In this document: piece by piece, positions 22,058 through 31,300 of the stretch | Position numbering within the stretch: the first letter of the stretch is position 1 | Layout: every line of letters starts with the position of its first letter | Program-made: the position numbers and the translations under genes | Notes under the pieces: generated by a model | Seen by the model: only the letters and a program-made list of their open reading frames with translations | Told to the model about the DNA's origin: nothing | The model's database searches: none | Assembly (NCBI RefSeq): GCF_000508185.1 | Contig: NZ_AYOY01000159.1 | Location: 1 to 35,457, forward strand | DNA length: 35,457 nucleotides | Direction: 5' to 3' | From: Sphingobium sp. C100 | GTDB taxonomy: Bacteria; Pseudomonadota; Alphaproteobacteria; Sphingomonadales; Sphingomonadaceae

Positions 22058-23048
22058 TCGTGCGCCGGCACCGGCGAAGCCCGAAGCCGTCAAGACCATC
22101 GGCACGCGCCCTGCACCGGGGGCGAAGCCCACGCAACCTGCCCCCGGCAAGCCCGCCGCTGTGATTGGCGGGATTCAGTCGCGCACACGGCCCGGGGCTC
22201 TTCCCATACCGGCAAGCCGCGATGTCAGCGCTTTCGCACCCGCCTCGGTATTGGACCGCTGGAACGCAGACGCTGCAGGCATCCGGCCAGTGGCATTGGA
22301 ACTTGGCGACAATGTCATCACCATGTTCGACATCATCGGCGAGGATTGGTGGACCGGGGGCGGGGTAACAGCAAAGAAGGTTGCGGCCCAGCTGCGTGCC
22401 ATTGGCGATCGGCCTGTCGAGGTGCAGATCAACAGTCCCGGCGGCGACATGTTCGAGGGGCTGGCCATCTACAATGTTCTGCGCGAGCATCCGCAGGACG
22501 TTACCGTAAAGGTGATGGGCATGGCCGCTTCTGCCGCGTCAATCATCGCCATGGCGGGCGACACAGTGCAAATCGGCGCCGCATCGTTCCTGATGATCCA
22601 TAACTGCTGGGTCTATGCTGCTGGCAATCGGAACGACATGCTGGAAGTGGCCGAATATCTCGCCCCCTTCGACCAGGCCATGGCCGATGTCTATGCACAG
22701 CGTAGCGGTCAAAAAGTCGCTGATTGCATCAAATGGATGGATGCCGAAACCTATATGTCCGGTTCGGTGGCCATCGATCGGGGATTTGCCGACGCGCTGC
22801 TGCCGGCGGATCAGACGAAGGTCGATGAGAAAGCCAAGGCATCAGACCGTGACGGTAACGATGTGCGCGCCACGGAAATGGCGCTGATTTCCAGCGGCCT
22901 GACGCGAACGCAGGCGCGCGCCCGCATCAAGAATATCAAGGGCACGTCCGGCGCTGCCCAAGACCCCGCCGACACGCCTGGCGCTGGCGGCAACGACGAC
23001 GAGTGGATGGCTGCGGCGCAGTCCCTGCTCAACGATCTTCGCACCTAA
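22047..23048 (+). CDS. Head maturation protease, ClpP-like (S14)
   Basis: A 333-residue prohead protease with a Pro/Ala-rich leader (1-65), then the ClpP fold: VQINSPGGDMFEGLAIYN (126-143), catalytic Ser162 in GMAASAAS and His185 in MIHNCW. It should process the capsid scaffold before DNA packaging. ATG 22047 (or the next codon, 22050) follows GAAGGAAAG; the longer upstream frame was rejected because it would lie inside the portal gene. The C-terminal tail is Gly/Asp-rich and may act as scaffold. Confidence 0.92.
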   Translation: MMTDRAPAPAKPEAVKTIGTRPAPGAKPTQPAPGKPAAVIGGIQSRTRPGALPIPASRDVSAFAPASVLDRWNADAAGIRPVALELGDNVITMFDIIGEDWWTGGGVTAKKVAAQLRAIGDRPVEVQINSPGGDMFEGLAIYNVLREHPQDVTVKVMGMAASAASIIAMAGDTVQIGAASFLMIHNCWVYAAGNRNDMLEVAEYLAPFDQAMADVYAQRSGQKVADCIKWMDAETYMSGSVAIDRGFADALLPADQTKVDEKAKASDRDGNDVRATEMALISSGLTRTQARARIKNIKGTSGAAQDPADTPGAGGNDDEWMAAAQSLLNDLRT

Positions 23049-23062
23049 AACCAGGAGTTCCT

Positions 23063-24436
23063 ATGAAGTACCACCCCAAGATCGCCCTTATGGCGATGGC
23101 GACCCTACTTGCCCACCCGTTCCGCGCGCTCACCGCCGCTGCTGAACCGACATTGGACCTGACGCCCCCGACGCTGCCTGTAGTGCCGCGCGCGCTGATC
23201 GGCACGACCGTGCGCGCGGAGGCAACCGGCGATCCCAAGGCGATGATCGCTGCGCTGCAGACGGCGCACAACGAGTTCAAGGCGACGATCGAGGCAAATC
23301 TCGGGGCGAAGGCCGACGACACTGTGGTCAACGACAAGCTCGGCAAGATCAACGAAACCCTGAATTCGCTCGAAACCTCTCTCAATGATCATGCGGCCAA
23401 GCTGGCAGCTGCCAACCTGGGCGGCACCAGTCAGCCGGCATTGGCCGATCCCGAATATTCGGGCCTATTTGCCTCCTATGTGCGCGAAGGCGGGCGGGAA
23501 GAGGAAGAAAAGCTAAAGGCGGCGCACCGCCCTGGTACGCCGCGCGCCGCGATGAGCGAGGGCAGCAACACCGACGGCGGTTACACGACGCCGATCGAGT
23601 GGGATCGTACCATCACCGGACGGTTGAAGCTGATTTCGCCGATCCGCCAGGAAGCCACCGTGCAGTCGATCAGCACCGCCGGCTTTACGAAGCTGTTCAC
23701 CGATCGGGCGGTCGGGAGCGGATGGGTTGGTGAAACGGCATCGCGACCGGCCACCAGTACGCCGCAGTTTACTTCCCTCGCGTTCGGCCTGGGCGAGATC
23801 TATGCCAATGCCGCCGCGTCGCAGCAGCTGCTCGACGACAGCGAGATTGACATCGAAGCATGGCTGACGGGTGAAATCGAAACCGAGTTCGCCCGTCAGG
23901 AGGGGATTGCCCATCTTTCGGGCGATGGCTCCAACAAGCCGTTCGGTATCCTGACCTATGTCACAGGCGGCGCGAATGCTGCTCGCCACCCGTGGGGCGA
24001 CATCAAGGTCATGAACAGTGGCCATGCGACGCTGTTCACGACCGATGGACTGGTGTCGGCGGTTTATGCATTGCCTGCGATGTATGAGCCGAACGCCAAG
24101 TTCTTCCTCAACCGGTCGTCGCTGGGCGCGATCCGCAAGCTGAAGGATGGCCAAGGCAACTATATCTGGCAGCCGACCTATGTGGCGGGCCAGCCTTCCA
24201 CCCTGCTGGGCCGCCCTGTGGTGGATGTGCCCGATATGTCCAATGTCGCCGCCGACGCCGTCGCGGCTCTGTTTGGCGATATGCGGGAGACCTATCTGGT
24301 GATCGATCGGATCGGCGTGCGCATCCTGCGCGACCCTTACACCAACAAGCCCTATGTCTGCTTCTACGTCACCAAGCGGACCGGTGGCGGCGTCCAGAAC
24401 CCCGATTCGATGAAGGCGATCAAGATCGCCGCCTGA
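23063..24436 (+). CDS. Major capsid protein, HK97 fold
   Basis: A 457-residue major capsid protein. The N-terminal part (1-about 130) includes a coiled-coil-like delta domain (IAALQTAHNEFKATIEANLG, LGKINETLNSLETSLNDHAAKL), followed by the HK97 core: SEGSNTDGGYTTPIEWDRTI, LGEIYANAAASQQLLDDSEID, GIAHLSGDGSNKPFGIL and FFLNRSSLGAIRKLKDG. The delta domain is probably removed by the upstream protease. ATG 23063 follows CAGGAG by 6 bases. The very N-terminus is hydrophobic (MKYHPKIALMAMATLLAHPF), which resembles a signal peptide. Confidence 0.95.
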   Translation: MKYHPKIALMAMATLLAHPFRALTAAAEPTLDLTPPTLPVVPRALIGTTVRAEATGDPKAMIAALQTAHNEFKATIEANLGAKADDTVVNDKLGKINETLNSLETSLNDHAAKLAAANLGGTSQPALADPEYSGLFASYVREGGREEEEKLKAAHRPGTPRAAMSEGSNTDGGYTTPIEWDRTITGRLKLISPIRQEATVQSISTAGFTKLFTDRAVGSGWVGETASRPATSTPQFTSLAFGLGEIYANAAASQQLLDDSEIDIEAWLTGEIETEFARQEGIAHLSGDGSNKPFGILTYVTGGANAARHPWGDIKVMNSGHATLFTTDGLVSAVYALPAMYEPNAKFFLNRSSLGAIRKLKDGQGNYIWQPTYVAGQPSTLLGRPVVDVPDMSNVAADAVAALFGDMRETYLVIDRIGVRILRDPYTNKPYVCFYVTKRTGGGVQNPDSMKAIKIAA

Positions 24437-24523
24437 CCTTCCATCTCCGGGCCGGCGGCATGTCGGCCCGGTTGATCGAAGCGACGCTGCGGCGCCGTTT
24501 CGGTCAACTTCAGGAGAATTATC

Positions 24524-24769
24524 ATGACCGTCAAGAAGACCGAGGCGGAAAAGCCCGCCGATGCTCCCGCCAAGATCGATCCGGCGACCACCGTCGACGC
24601 CGCCGGTGCGCCCCAGCAGATCGTCCCGGATGTCGATCTGTCGCATCCCGCAGTCGATGACAACCCACGCGCCGGCACGATCAGCGAACAGAATAAGATC
24701 GATTTCAACGATCCCACGCTGAGCGGTCAGGAAGCGGTCGAGAAAAACCTCGCCGACCAGGCCGAATAA
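24524..24769 (+). CDS. Small head-region protein
   Basis: An 81-residue polar, acidic protein: MTVKKTEAEKPADAPAKIDP onward, with Pro/Ala/Asp-rich, probably disordered composition. CAGGAG precedes the ATG. It follows the capsid gene by about 90 bases. Could be a decoration or assembly protein by position; family not recognised. Confidence 0.7.
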   Translation: MTVKKTEAEKPADAPAKIDPATTVDAAGAPQQIVPDVDLSHPAVDDNPRAGTISEQNKIDFNDPTLSGQEAVEKNLADQAE

Positions 24770-24782
24770 GAAAGCGCTGGCG

Positions 24783-25307
24783 ATGGCGGAGCCAATCACC
24801 TTGGATCAGGCCAAGGCGCAGCTGCGCGTCGACGGCGACGATGACAATGAGGTGATTGCATCAGCCATCGTCGCTGCGCGTGGATGGGTGGAGCGTTATA
24901 CCGGGTTGATCCTGACGCGGCGGCAGGTGCGCGAGACCATACCGCAGTTCGGTCACAGGCTTCGCGCTTGGCCGGTCATCTCGGTCGATGGTGTAACTTT
25001 CCTTGATCATGCCCGCGCGTCGCAGTCTCTATCCGTAGGCAGCTTCGTGCCGGATCTGATGGGGCGGCCTGCCCGGCTGTTGGCGGACAGGTGGCCGCGT
25101 CAGGCGGCAGGCAGCAAGATTGAAGTCTTGATGACAGCCGGCTTCGAAGATGCGGATGCAATCAACGATTATGCGCCGCCGATCATGCAGGCGATCCGCC
25201 AACTGGTGGCCAGTTTCTACCATGACCGCGAGACAGGTGGCATTGCCGGGGACGCGGAAGAAGCGGCGAAAGATTTGTGCCGAAGCTATCGAAACTGGGC
25301 TGTCTGA
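24783..25307 (+). CDS. Head-tail connector protein
   Basis: A 174-residue protein matching the gp6-like connector pattern: ITLDQAKAQLRVDGDDDNEVIASAIVAARGWVERYTG at the N-terminus, and APPIMQAIRQLVASFYHDRE near the C-terminus. It should attach under the portal. The stop overlaps the next ATG as TGATG. Confidence 0.87.
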   Translation: MAEPITLDQAKAQLRVDGDDDNEVIASAIVAARGWVERYTGLILTRRQVRETIPQFGHRLRAWPVISVDGVTFLDHARASQSLSVGSFVPDLMGRPARLLADRWPRQAAGSKIEVLMTAGFEDADAINDYAPPIMQAIRQLVASFYHDRETGGIAGDAEEAAKDLCRSYRNWAV

Positions 25308-25678
25308 TGGCTGCGAAAAGCCTGAAAGCGGGGCGGCGCGACAAGCGGATCGCTTTCAAGGCCAAACGCGCCGGTGTGGACGGGCGTGGTCATTCGACCC
25401 TGGATGAGACGTGGGAGTTGTTGGGCAGAGCCTGGGCGGCGGTCTATTTCGGGTCGGGCGAGGAACAGCGCACGGCCGCGCAGGACAGTGGCGTGCAGCG
25501 CGCGTCATTCGAGGTTCTGGCGAACAGCGTCACCAGGGCGTTGAGCGTCGGCAATCGCCTCTATTATCCGATCCGCGATGCCGATCCGGAGAAATGGCCG
25601 GCGTGGGACATTCGGGGCATCGCGCCGCTCGGCAGTAATGAGGGCTTTCGCATCACGGCGGAAACGGTCGCGCGGTGA
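25307..25678 (+). CDS. Phage head closure / head-tail adaptor protein
   Basis: A 123-residue protein of the SPP1 gp16-like joining family by pattern: RRDKRIAFKAKRAGVDGRG, GRAWAAVYFGSGEEQRTA, SVGNRLYYPI, and a terminal DIRGIAPLGSNEGFRITAE. It seals the head and receives the tail. The start overlaps the preceding stop and the end overlaps the next GTG. Confidence 0.84.
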   Translation: MAAKSLKAGRRDKRIAFKAKRAGVDGRGHSTLDETWELLGRAWAAVYFGSGEEQRTAAQDSGVQRASFEVLANSVTRALSVGNRLYYPIRDADPEKWPAWDIRGIAPLGSNEGFRITAETVAR

Positions 25679-26073
25679 AGTTCGTCGGCGCTGGCGCGAT
25701 GGACCGCAAGCTGGTGGCTATTCGTGAGGCGGTGTCGCCGGCGGCGCGGGAACGATCCCTGATGGCAGGGGCGGTCATCGTCCAGGCAGAAGCCAAGAGG
25801 CTGGTGCCGGTGATGACCGGCACGCTGCGCGACAGCATCATCATCAGTTTCGACGGTGGGCTGAATTTCGCGAGCGTGACGCAGCGCCGCTATTTCTCGA
25901 CAGTCTATATCGGCCCGTCAAAGCGAGAAGGGTTCTACGGCCATATGGTCGAGCTGGGCACGTCGCATTCGGCGGCGCACCCGTTCATGCGGCCAGCGCT
26001 GGACAATAGCCGGGAAGAAGTTCGGCGCGCCATGGGTCATTCCCTCTGGGCGGACATCAGGAAGGCGGCGTGA
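25675..26073 (+). CDS. HK97 gp10-like tail completion protein
   Basis: A 132-residue protein with GTG start, containing RLVPVMTGTLRDSIIISFDGG and YGHMVELGTSHSAAHPFMRPALD, the two diagnostic blocks of the HK97-gp10-like family, which acts at the head-tail junction. It overlaps both neighbours by 4 bases. Confidence 0.9.
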   Translation: MKFVGAGAMDRKLVAIREAVSPAARERSLMAGAVIVQAEAKRLVPVMTGTLRDSIIISFDGGLNFASVTQRRYFSTVYIGPSKREGFYGHMVELGTSHSAAHPFMRPALDNSREEVRRAMGHSLWADIRKAA

Positions 26074-26486
26074 CGATGGATATCGAAGATGCGGTGCGGC
26101 TGCGGCTGATCGAAGCCGAGCCCGTATCGGAGCGTCTGGCCGACTATGAGACCAGCAAGGCGGTTTTCTGGGTATTGCGCGCGCAGGGATCGGCGATGCC
26201 CGCCATCGTCCTGACCTGGGTGCCCAGTCAGCTGGCCGAACATATGAAGGGCCTGCAGGCGCTGCAATTCCAGCGGTTGCAGGTGGACACCTATGCGTTG
26301 TCCGTCATCGCCGCGCAGCAGTTGCGGGACGCGGCGATTGCCTGCCTGCGGCCGCGCTACCGCGACCATGGCTATTATTTCCGACCGGCGTCGGTCTATG
26401 GGCCGCGCGACCTGAGCGAGTCCACGCCGAACGGTCCGATTTACCGCACTTCGACGGATCTGATGATCCGATTTTCACCGGCCTGA
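26070..26486 (+). CDS. Tail completion protein, DUF3168 (gp17-like)
   Basis: A 138-residue protein: DIEDAVRLRLIEAEPVSERL at the N-terminus, VLTWVPSQLAEHMKG and LQFQRLQVDTYALSVIAAQQLRDAA in the middle, and TSTDLMIRFSPA at the end, matching DUF3168 tail terminators. GTG 26070 overlaps the stop before it; ATG 26076 is an alternative. Confidence 0.86.
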   Translation: MTMDIEDAVRLRLIEAEPVSERLADYETSKAVFWVLRAQGSAMPAIVLTWVPSQLAEHMKGLQALQFQRLQVDTYALSVIAAQQLRDAAIACLRPRYRDHGYYFRPASVYGPRDLSESTPNGPIYRTSTDLMIRFSPA

Positions 26487-26500
26487 AGGAGGCTCCTGAC

Positions 26501-26938
26501 ATGAGTGACGTTGAAACCGGTCATCTGACCGAATTCTGGCTGTGGGATTACACCCTCGGCACGCCGGCCTTGGTTGAATTGAACGAACTGACCGAGGTTC
26601 CGCTGCCCGAGGGCACGGCCGACCTGGTCGAAACCAGCCATATGAAGACCATCGGCTACAAGAGCTTCATCAATGCGCCGCTGAAGGATGGCGAGGAAGC
26701 CGATCTGGTGATGAACTATATCCCCGGATCGCCTTCCGACATCCTGTGCCGGAAGGCGAAGAATGACGGCCTCCCACATGCTTTCAAGATCGTGCTGGTC
26801 AATGGCGAAGGCACGTGGGAAATCGAGGGCGAGGTGCTGGTCCGCAATTATATGCGCTCCAACCCGATGCTGGACCGTCGCACGGCCACTTTGCGCGTGA
26901 AGTGGGTCAGTGAAGAGACGGAGGCGGCCGGTGCCTAA
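26501..26938 (+). CDS. Major tail tube protein
   Basis: A 145-residue protein, MSDVETGHLTEFWLWDYTLG onward, with beta-rich blocks TSHMKTIGYKSF, ADLVMNYIPGSPSD, GTWEIEGEVLVRNYM and DRRTATLRVKWV typical of siphophage tail tubes. GGAGG precedes the ATG. It polymerises around the tape measure to form the tail tube. Confidence 0.86.
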   Translation: MSDVETGHLTEFWLWDYTLGTPALVELNELTEVPLPEGTADLVETSHMKTIGYKSFINAPLKDGEEADLVMNYIPGSPSDILCRKAKNDGLPHAFKIVLVNGEGTWEIEGEVLVRNYMRSNPMLDRRTATLRVKWVSEETEAAGA

Positions 26939-27305
26939 TCCCTTGCGCGGCGAGGCGTCGTTCAAGGCCGGCGCCGCCAGCTTCACGCTGGTGTTCGACA
27001 TCAACGTCTTTTGCGAGTTGGAAGACGAGACTGGCCTGGATCTGCCGGCGTTGATCGATCATATCCAGGACAAACCCAGCATGAAGCTGTTGCGGTCCAT
27101 CTTCTGCGCCGGATTGCAAAATCATCATCCAAAGACGAGCCTAGCGGAAGCGGGTGAAATCATGTCGGATGCCGGCATGGACGGCGTGAAAGACGCACTG
27201 TCGCGGGCGCTGAAAGCGGCCATGCCGAGCAAGGCGGAAATCGCGGACGACGGCCAGAGTGCGGAGGGAAAGGCGCCGAAGCGGCGAAAAGCTGGGACTG
27301 GATGA
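26931..27305 (+). CDS. Tail assembly chaperone, GTA gp10-like
   Basis: A 124-residue protein with GTG start. It reads GEASFKAGAASFTLVFDINVFCELEDETG and LLRSIFCAGLQNHHP, then SLAEAGEIMSDAG, the pattern of gene-transfer-agent gp10 and related chaperones. The tail is basic (APKRRKAG). GGAGG 6 bases before the GTG decides the start. The end overlaps the next ATG (ATGA). It should fold and deliver the tape measure protein. Confidence 0.84.
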   Translation: MPNPLRGEASFKAGAASFTLVFDINVFCELEDETGLDLPALIDHIQDKPSMKLLRSIFCAGLQNHHPKTSLAEAGEIMSDAGMDGVKDALSRALKAAMPSKAEIADDGQSAEGKAPKRRKAGTG

Positions 27306-27613
27306 AGCTGCTGACGCTGTGGGTGCAGTCGGGGCGTGACCCCGACGCATTCTGGCGTCAGACACCCCGCATGCTGGCGGCAACACTGGCGGGCTATCGC
27401 GCTGCCCGTAAATTCGATCAGGACCTGGTGACGCATCAGGCGCGGCTGACGGCGGTGCTGCACCGCTACCCGCGCAACAAGCTGCTGCCGACGCTCGACG
27501 AACTGACCAAGCCGGCGAAGCCAAATGGCCGGCAATCCACCAGCGAGATGCTGGCGGCGTTTCAGGACATGCAGGCGGCGGGCGCGCCGATCAGGATCAG
27601 GAAGGTGGCTTAA
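27302..27613 (+). CDS. Second tail assembly chaperone-type protein
   Basis: A 103-residue protein: MKLLTLWVQSGRDPDAFWRQTPRMLAATLAGYRAARK onward. Its size and place directly after the gp10-like gene, in the -1 frame relative to it, match the second member of a tail chaperone pair. Ribosomal frameshifting joins such pairs in many phages, but here the ATGA overlap gives an independent start and no convincing slippery site is seen. Confidence 0.72.
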   Translation: MKLLTLWVQSGRDPDAFWRQTPRMLAATLAGYRAARKFDQDLVTHQARLTAVLHRYPRNKLLPTLDELTKPAKPNGRQSTSEMLAAFQDMQAAGAPIRIRKVA

Positions 27614-27658
27614 GGCGAGACCGTTGGTTATTCTGGTTCGACCTTCAGGGAGGACTCG

Positions 27659-28057
27659 ATGCGAATTTTGATATTGGGGTTGGCGGCTGCTTCGATGCCG
27701 GTATCAGCAGCTGAGCAATATGATTTGGATTGCGAAGGACAGAAGACGGAGCAGGAGGGCGCCAATCCCACCGCCGAAGCTGTTAACCTATCGATTGATC
27801 TTAAGTCGATGCAATATTGCTATCGACCATGTAGCAAAGTGTTGCCAATCGATGAAGTTTTTGCAGACCGGATTATCCTGCGATCTTACAACCACATAGA
27901 ACGTGGCGTGATTATCAGCTTCCATGCGCAAGTAAATCGAAAGACAGGCGAGTACAGCTATATCGTGGATCAGAGAGCGCCTTCATTTAAGAAGAGTGTG
28001 ACTGTGGCGCTGTGCAGCCTTAAGCCGTTTTCAGGATTTCCAGCGGTTAAGTTTTGA
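27659..28057 (+). CDS. Secreted hypothetical protein, moron-like insertion in tail module
   Basis: A 132-residue protein with a signal peptide (MRILILGLAAASMPVSA, cut before AEQ) and four later cysteines (C25, C54, C58, C119) that could form disulfides after export. GGGAGGA lies just upstream of the ATG. It is visibly more AT-rich than its neighbours and separates tail chaperone from tape measure genes, where no structural gene is expected. It is probably cargo expressed in the lysogen; no family recognised. Confidence 0.72.
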   Translation: MRILILGLAAASMPVSAAEQYDLDCEGQKTEQEGANPTAEAVNLSIDLKSMQYCYRPCSKVLPIDEVFADRIILRSYNHIERGVIISFHAQVNRKTGEYSYIVDQRAPSFKKSVTVALCSLKPFSGFPAVKF

Positions 28058-28202
28058 TACTGTTCCTGACTAACCGCCGGATCGCTTCGGGCCGTGAGGG
28101 ATGGTCGGATTGATCCGCAATCCATCTGTCGAGTTGAGCGAGGTCTTCAGGCTGGAAGCGAACGCCAATCATTTGACCGATGCCAGTTCGCGGGCGGGTC
28201 AT
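28047..28202 (-). CDS. Ribbon-helix-helix (CopG-like) small protein, antisense in tail module
   Basis: A 51-residue protein: MTRPRTGIGQMIGVRFQPED onward. MIGVRFQPEDLAQLDRWIA resembles the RHH beta strand and first helix, and SRPEAIRRLVRNSI is the characteristic second-helix signature. It is likely a dimeric DNA-binding repressor. It is on the minus strand, and its end overlaps the end of the secreted-protein gene by 11 bases. The upstream ribosome site is weak (GGGACGG). Too short to be called by length alone; kept because of the strong motif. Confidence 0.68.
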   Translation of the reverse strand: MTRPRTGIGQMIGVRFQPEDLAQLDRWIADQSDHPSRPEAIRRLVRNSIKT

Positions 28203-28334
28203 CCGTCCCGTCGATCCAAAATGACCTATCGCGTCGGGCTGCGGCTGCTGCCGGTCTGACGCGATAATTCATCAGTATATCGAGTTTGCGAGGCTGCTGG
28301 AGTGATCCTGCGGCCCTTTTGAGGTGCAGCTTAG

Positions 28335-31300
28335 ATGAGCGACGATCTTCCCATCGGCGGAATGCACGGTGAACTAAGCCTCGACGTTCGCGGCTGGTTT
28401 GACGGGTTCGAGGATGCGCGCGAAGCGCTCGCGGATTTCGCCAAGGAAGTCATGTCGCAGTTCAAGGAACTGGAGGGGTCTATCCGCAACGTTGCGCTGG
28501 GCCTCAGCGCGGCGGTCAGCGTGCCGTTCGCCGGCATGACGGTCATCGCCAAGCGCGGTGCGGGCGCGTTCGAAAAGTCGATGAACAACGTCCATGCGGC
28601 ACTGCGCGGGATCGACCCCGCGCAACTGGAGGCGTTGAGCGAGGCGGCGCAAAAAATGGGGCCGCAAGTTGGCCGCAGCGCGAAAGAGGCGGCCGACGGC
28701 ATCGAAACGCTGGCGCTGGCGGGAATGTCAGCGCGCGACATATTGGACGGTGGCCTGGCGCAGACGCTACGTCTTGCCGCCGCCAATGCGGCCGATCTGG
28801 GGCAGTCCGCCGCAGTGGTTACCGATGTGATGGCGCAGTTCGGGAAATCGGCGGGCGACCTAGAACCTGTGGTCAACCAGATTACCGGCGCGCTCGACGC
28901 GTCAAAGCTGGGCTTCAATGATTTCAAGGATGCGATCGCGCAGGGCGGCGGCGTCGCCGGCGCCGCCGGGGTGAGTTTCGAGGATTTCAATACGGCGCTG
29001 GCGGGCACTGCGGCGTTGTTTGGCAGCGGTTCGGATGCCGGGACAAGCTTCAAGACCTTCATCACGACCCTGACGCCCAAGTCGAAAGAGGCGGCCGAGA
29101 TCATGAAGCGGCTGGGGCTCGACTTTTATGATGCGACCGGAAAGATGAAGGATCTGGCCGATATTTCAGAAATGCTTCGCGAAAAGCTGGGCAATCTGTC
29201 CGACCGGTCGCGCACCAAGGTATTGACCGAAATATTCGGGGCGGACGCCATGCGAACGGCGATCGGGTTGATGCGACTGGGCGGGCGGGCATTCGAAGAT
29301 CTGCAAAAGACGATCGGAGAGACCGATGCGGGTGAAAAGCTCGCGATCCAGCTTCAGGGGGTCGAGGAGTCGGCCGGCAGGCTGTCCGACGCATTTGACC
29401 AGTTGAAGATCGCGCTGGGCGAAACTGGGATATTGGCCGCGTTCACCGCCGTGCAGGATGCGCTGACGTCAGTGGTGCGTGGGCTGGCAGAGATGCCCCT
29501 GTGGTTGCGTCAGATCGCGGTGGCGACATGGGCTGTGGCGGCGGCCGCCGGACCGATGGTCCTTGCCTTGATGGGCATAGCCAAGGTCGTGGTGCCGCTC
29601 ATATTGCTGCGGGGTGGCTTCGGCGTGTTTGGAACTATTCTGGCAGGCCTGATCAATCCGATCGGCACGCTTGTCGCCTTGCTCGGCAGGCTCGCCATAG
29701 CACTGTCAGGCGTCAGCGTTGCGCTGCGCGCCGTGGGATTGACGATGACGGCTTGGGCCGGATGGATCGGGTTGGCAGTGACGGCCATCGCGCTGCTGGT
29801 GCTTTGGCTCAATCGGAAGGTGGAGGCGAATGCGGCTGCCCGCCAAGCAGCCGAGCGGGCCACCGCAGCCTATGAAAAGCAGCAAGCTGCGACATTGCAA
29901 CTGGTCTCGGCAACAGGCGCGGCGCGAAATGCGCTCATCGACAAGATGAAGGCTGACCGCGCCGCAGAGTTGCAAGCGATGGCGACGGCGAGGGCCGAAG
30001 TCATCGCGGCCCGGGCGACGCTGGAACGCGCCAAGGCTAATTTGTCGAAGGCCAAATCAGAAGTGAAGATGACGGCGCGTGGCGATGTCATCAGTCCCAA
30101 GGTTGCTCCGGCGATCAAAGAGGCCAACCAGGCGGAGGCGGATCTGCTTTCGCGCGCCAAGGCGCTCGAAACCGTCGCAAAGACGGTGGAAGGATATACC
30201 CGCTCCATCAACACGCCTGAATTCGGCACGGCCGATCTGAATTTCGAAGATGCGGATGCGGGCAAGAAGACCAAGACATCGGGCCTGTCGGCGCAGGACT
30301 TGGCCAACCGTCGCGAACAGATGCGGCTGGAGCAACAAATGGCGGTCGCGCGTGGGCGTGACGACAAGGATGAAATTCGCCGCATCCAGGACAAGATGGA
30401 CCTGTTCCAGCGTCAGCGCGATTATGAGGATGTCGGGCTGGCTGTATCCGCTGCCCGTCTGGCCGCCGAAAAGGATATCGCCGAGGTCAAGGCGGCCGAA
30501 GCTGAATATGATGCACGCGAAGTCGCGCGGGCCGAGAATGCTCTGGATCAGCAACTGGCCGAAATCCGGGGCGACGAGGCTATGGTGCGGATCGCGGCGG
30601 ACAAGGCCTATCTGGAGGAGCGGACGACGTTCTGGCAGGGTAAGGGCCTGGCTCTGCTAGAGGCGCAGAAGCGGGCGGCTGAAGACCTGGTGCAGGTGGA
30701 CATCGCCCGCGCAGATGCAGCCGCGAAGATGGCGCGGGCGCAGGCTCTGGACCGCGAGGCGGAACTGTCCCGCCTGCGCGGCGACACAGATGCGCAGCAA
30801 CGCGCGGCATCGCGCGCGGCGGAGCTGTCGCGGCGAACCGAGCAATATTATCGCGATGGCGAAGGCAAGGTAAGCGAAGATGATGCCCGCGATCGTGCAT
30901 CGCGCGAGCTGGATGCAGAAGAAATGGCGCGGCAGCAAGGGCAATGGCGCGACACGTTTCGGGGCGGCCTTCGCGCTGCGTTGGACGGGGATCTGGGCGG
31001 CTTCGTCAAGAATTGGTGGAAGGATTATGTCGCCAAGGGGATGGAAGAGGCGCTGAACAGCCTGTCGGACATGCTGTTCAACCTGTTTCGCCAGGCGCTG
31101 GGCCAAGGGGGCTCGACGGGTGGAGGCGGCGTTCTGGGCTCCATCGTCAGCGGCATCGGGTCCATCTTCGGAGGGGGCAATCCGCTGGCCGGATCGATAT
31201 CGACGGCGAACGCCAATGTCGCCAGCATGGCGTCTGCGCTCGCCATCCCGCGCAACCTGCCGGGATTTTCGACTGGCGGGGCATTTGAGGTGGGTGGCAA

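Noticed and set aside
27275..27310. Ribosomal frameshift site joining the two tail chaperone genes
   Set aside because: The CGAAAAG sequence does not fit a standard slippery heptamer in frame, and the second gene has its own ATG with an ATGA overlap.
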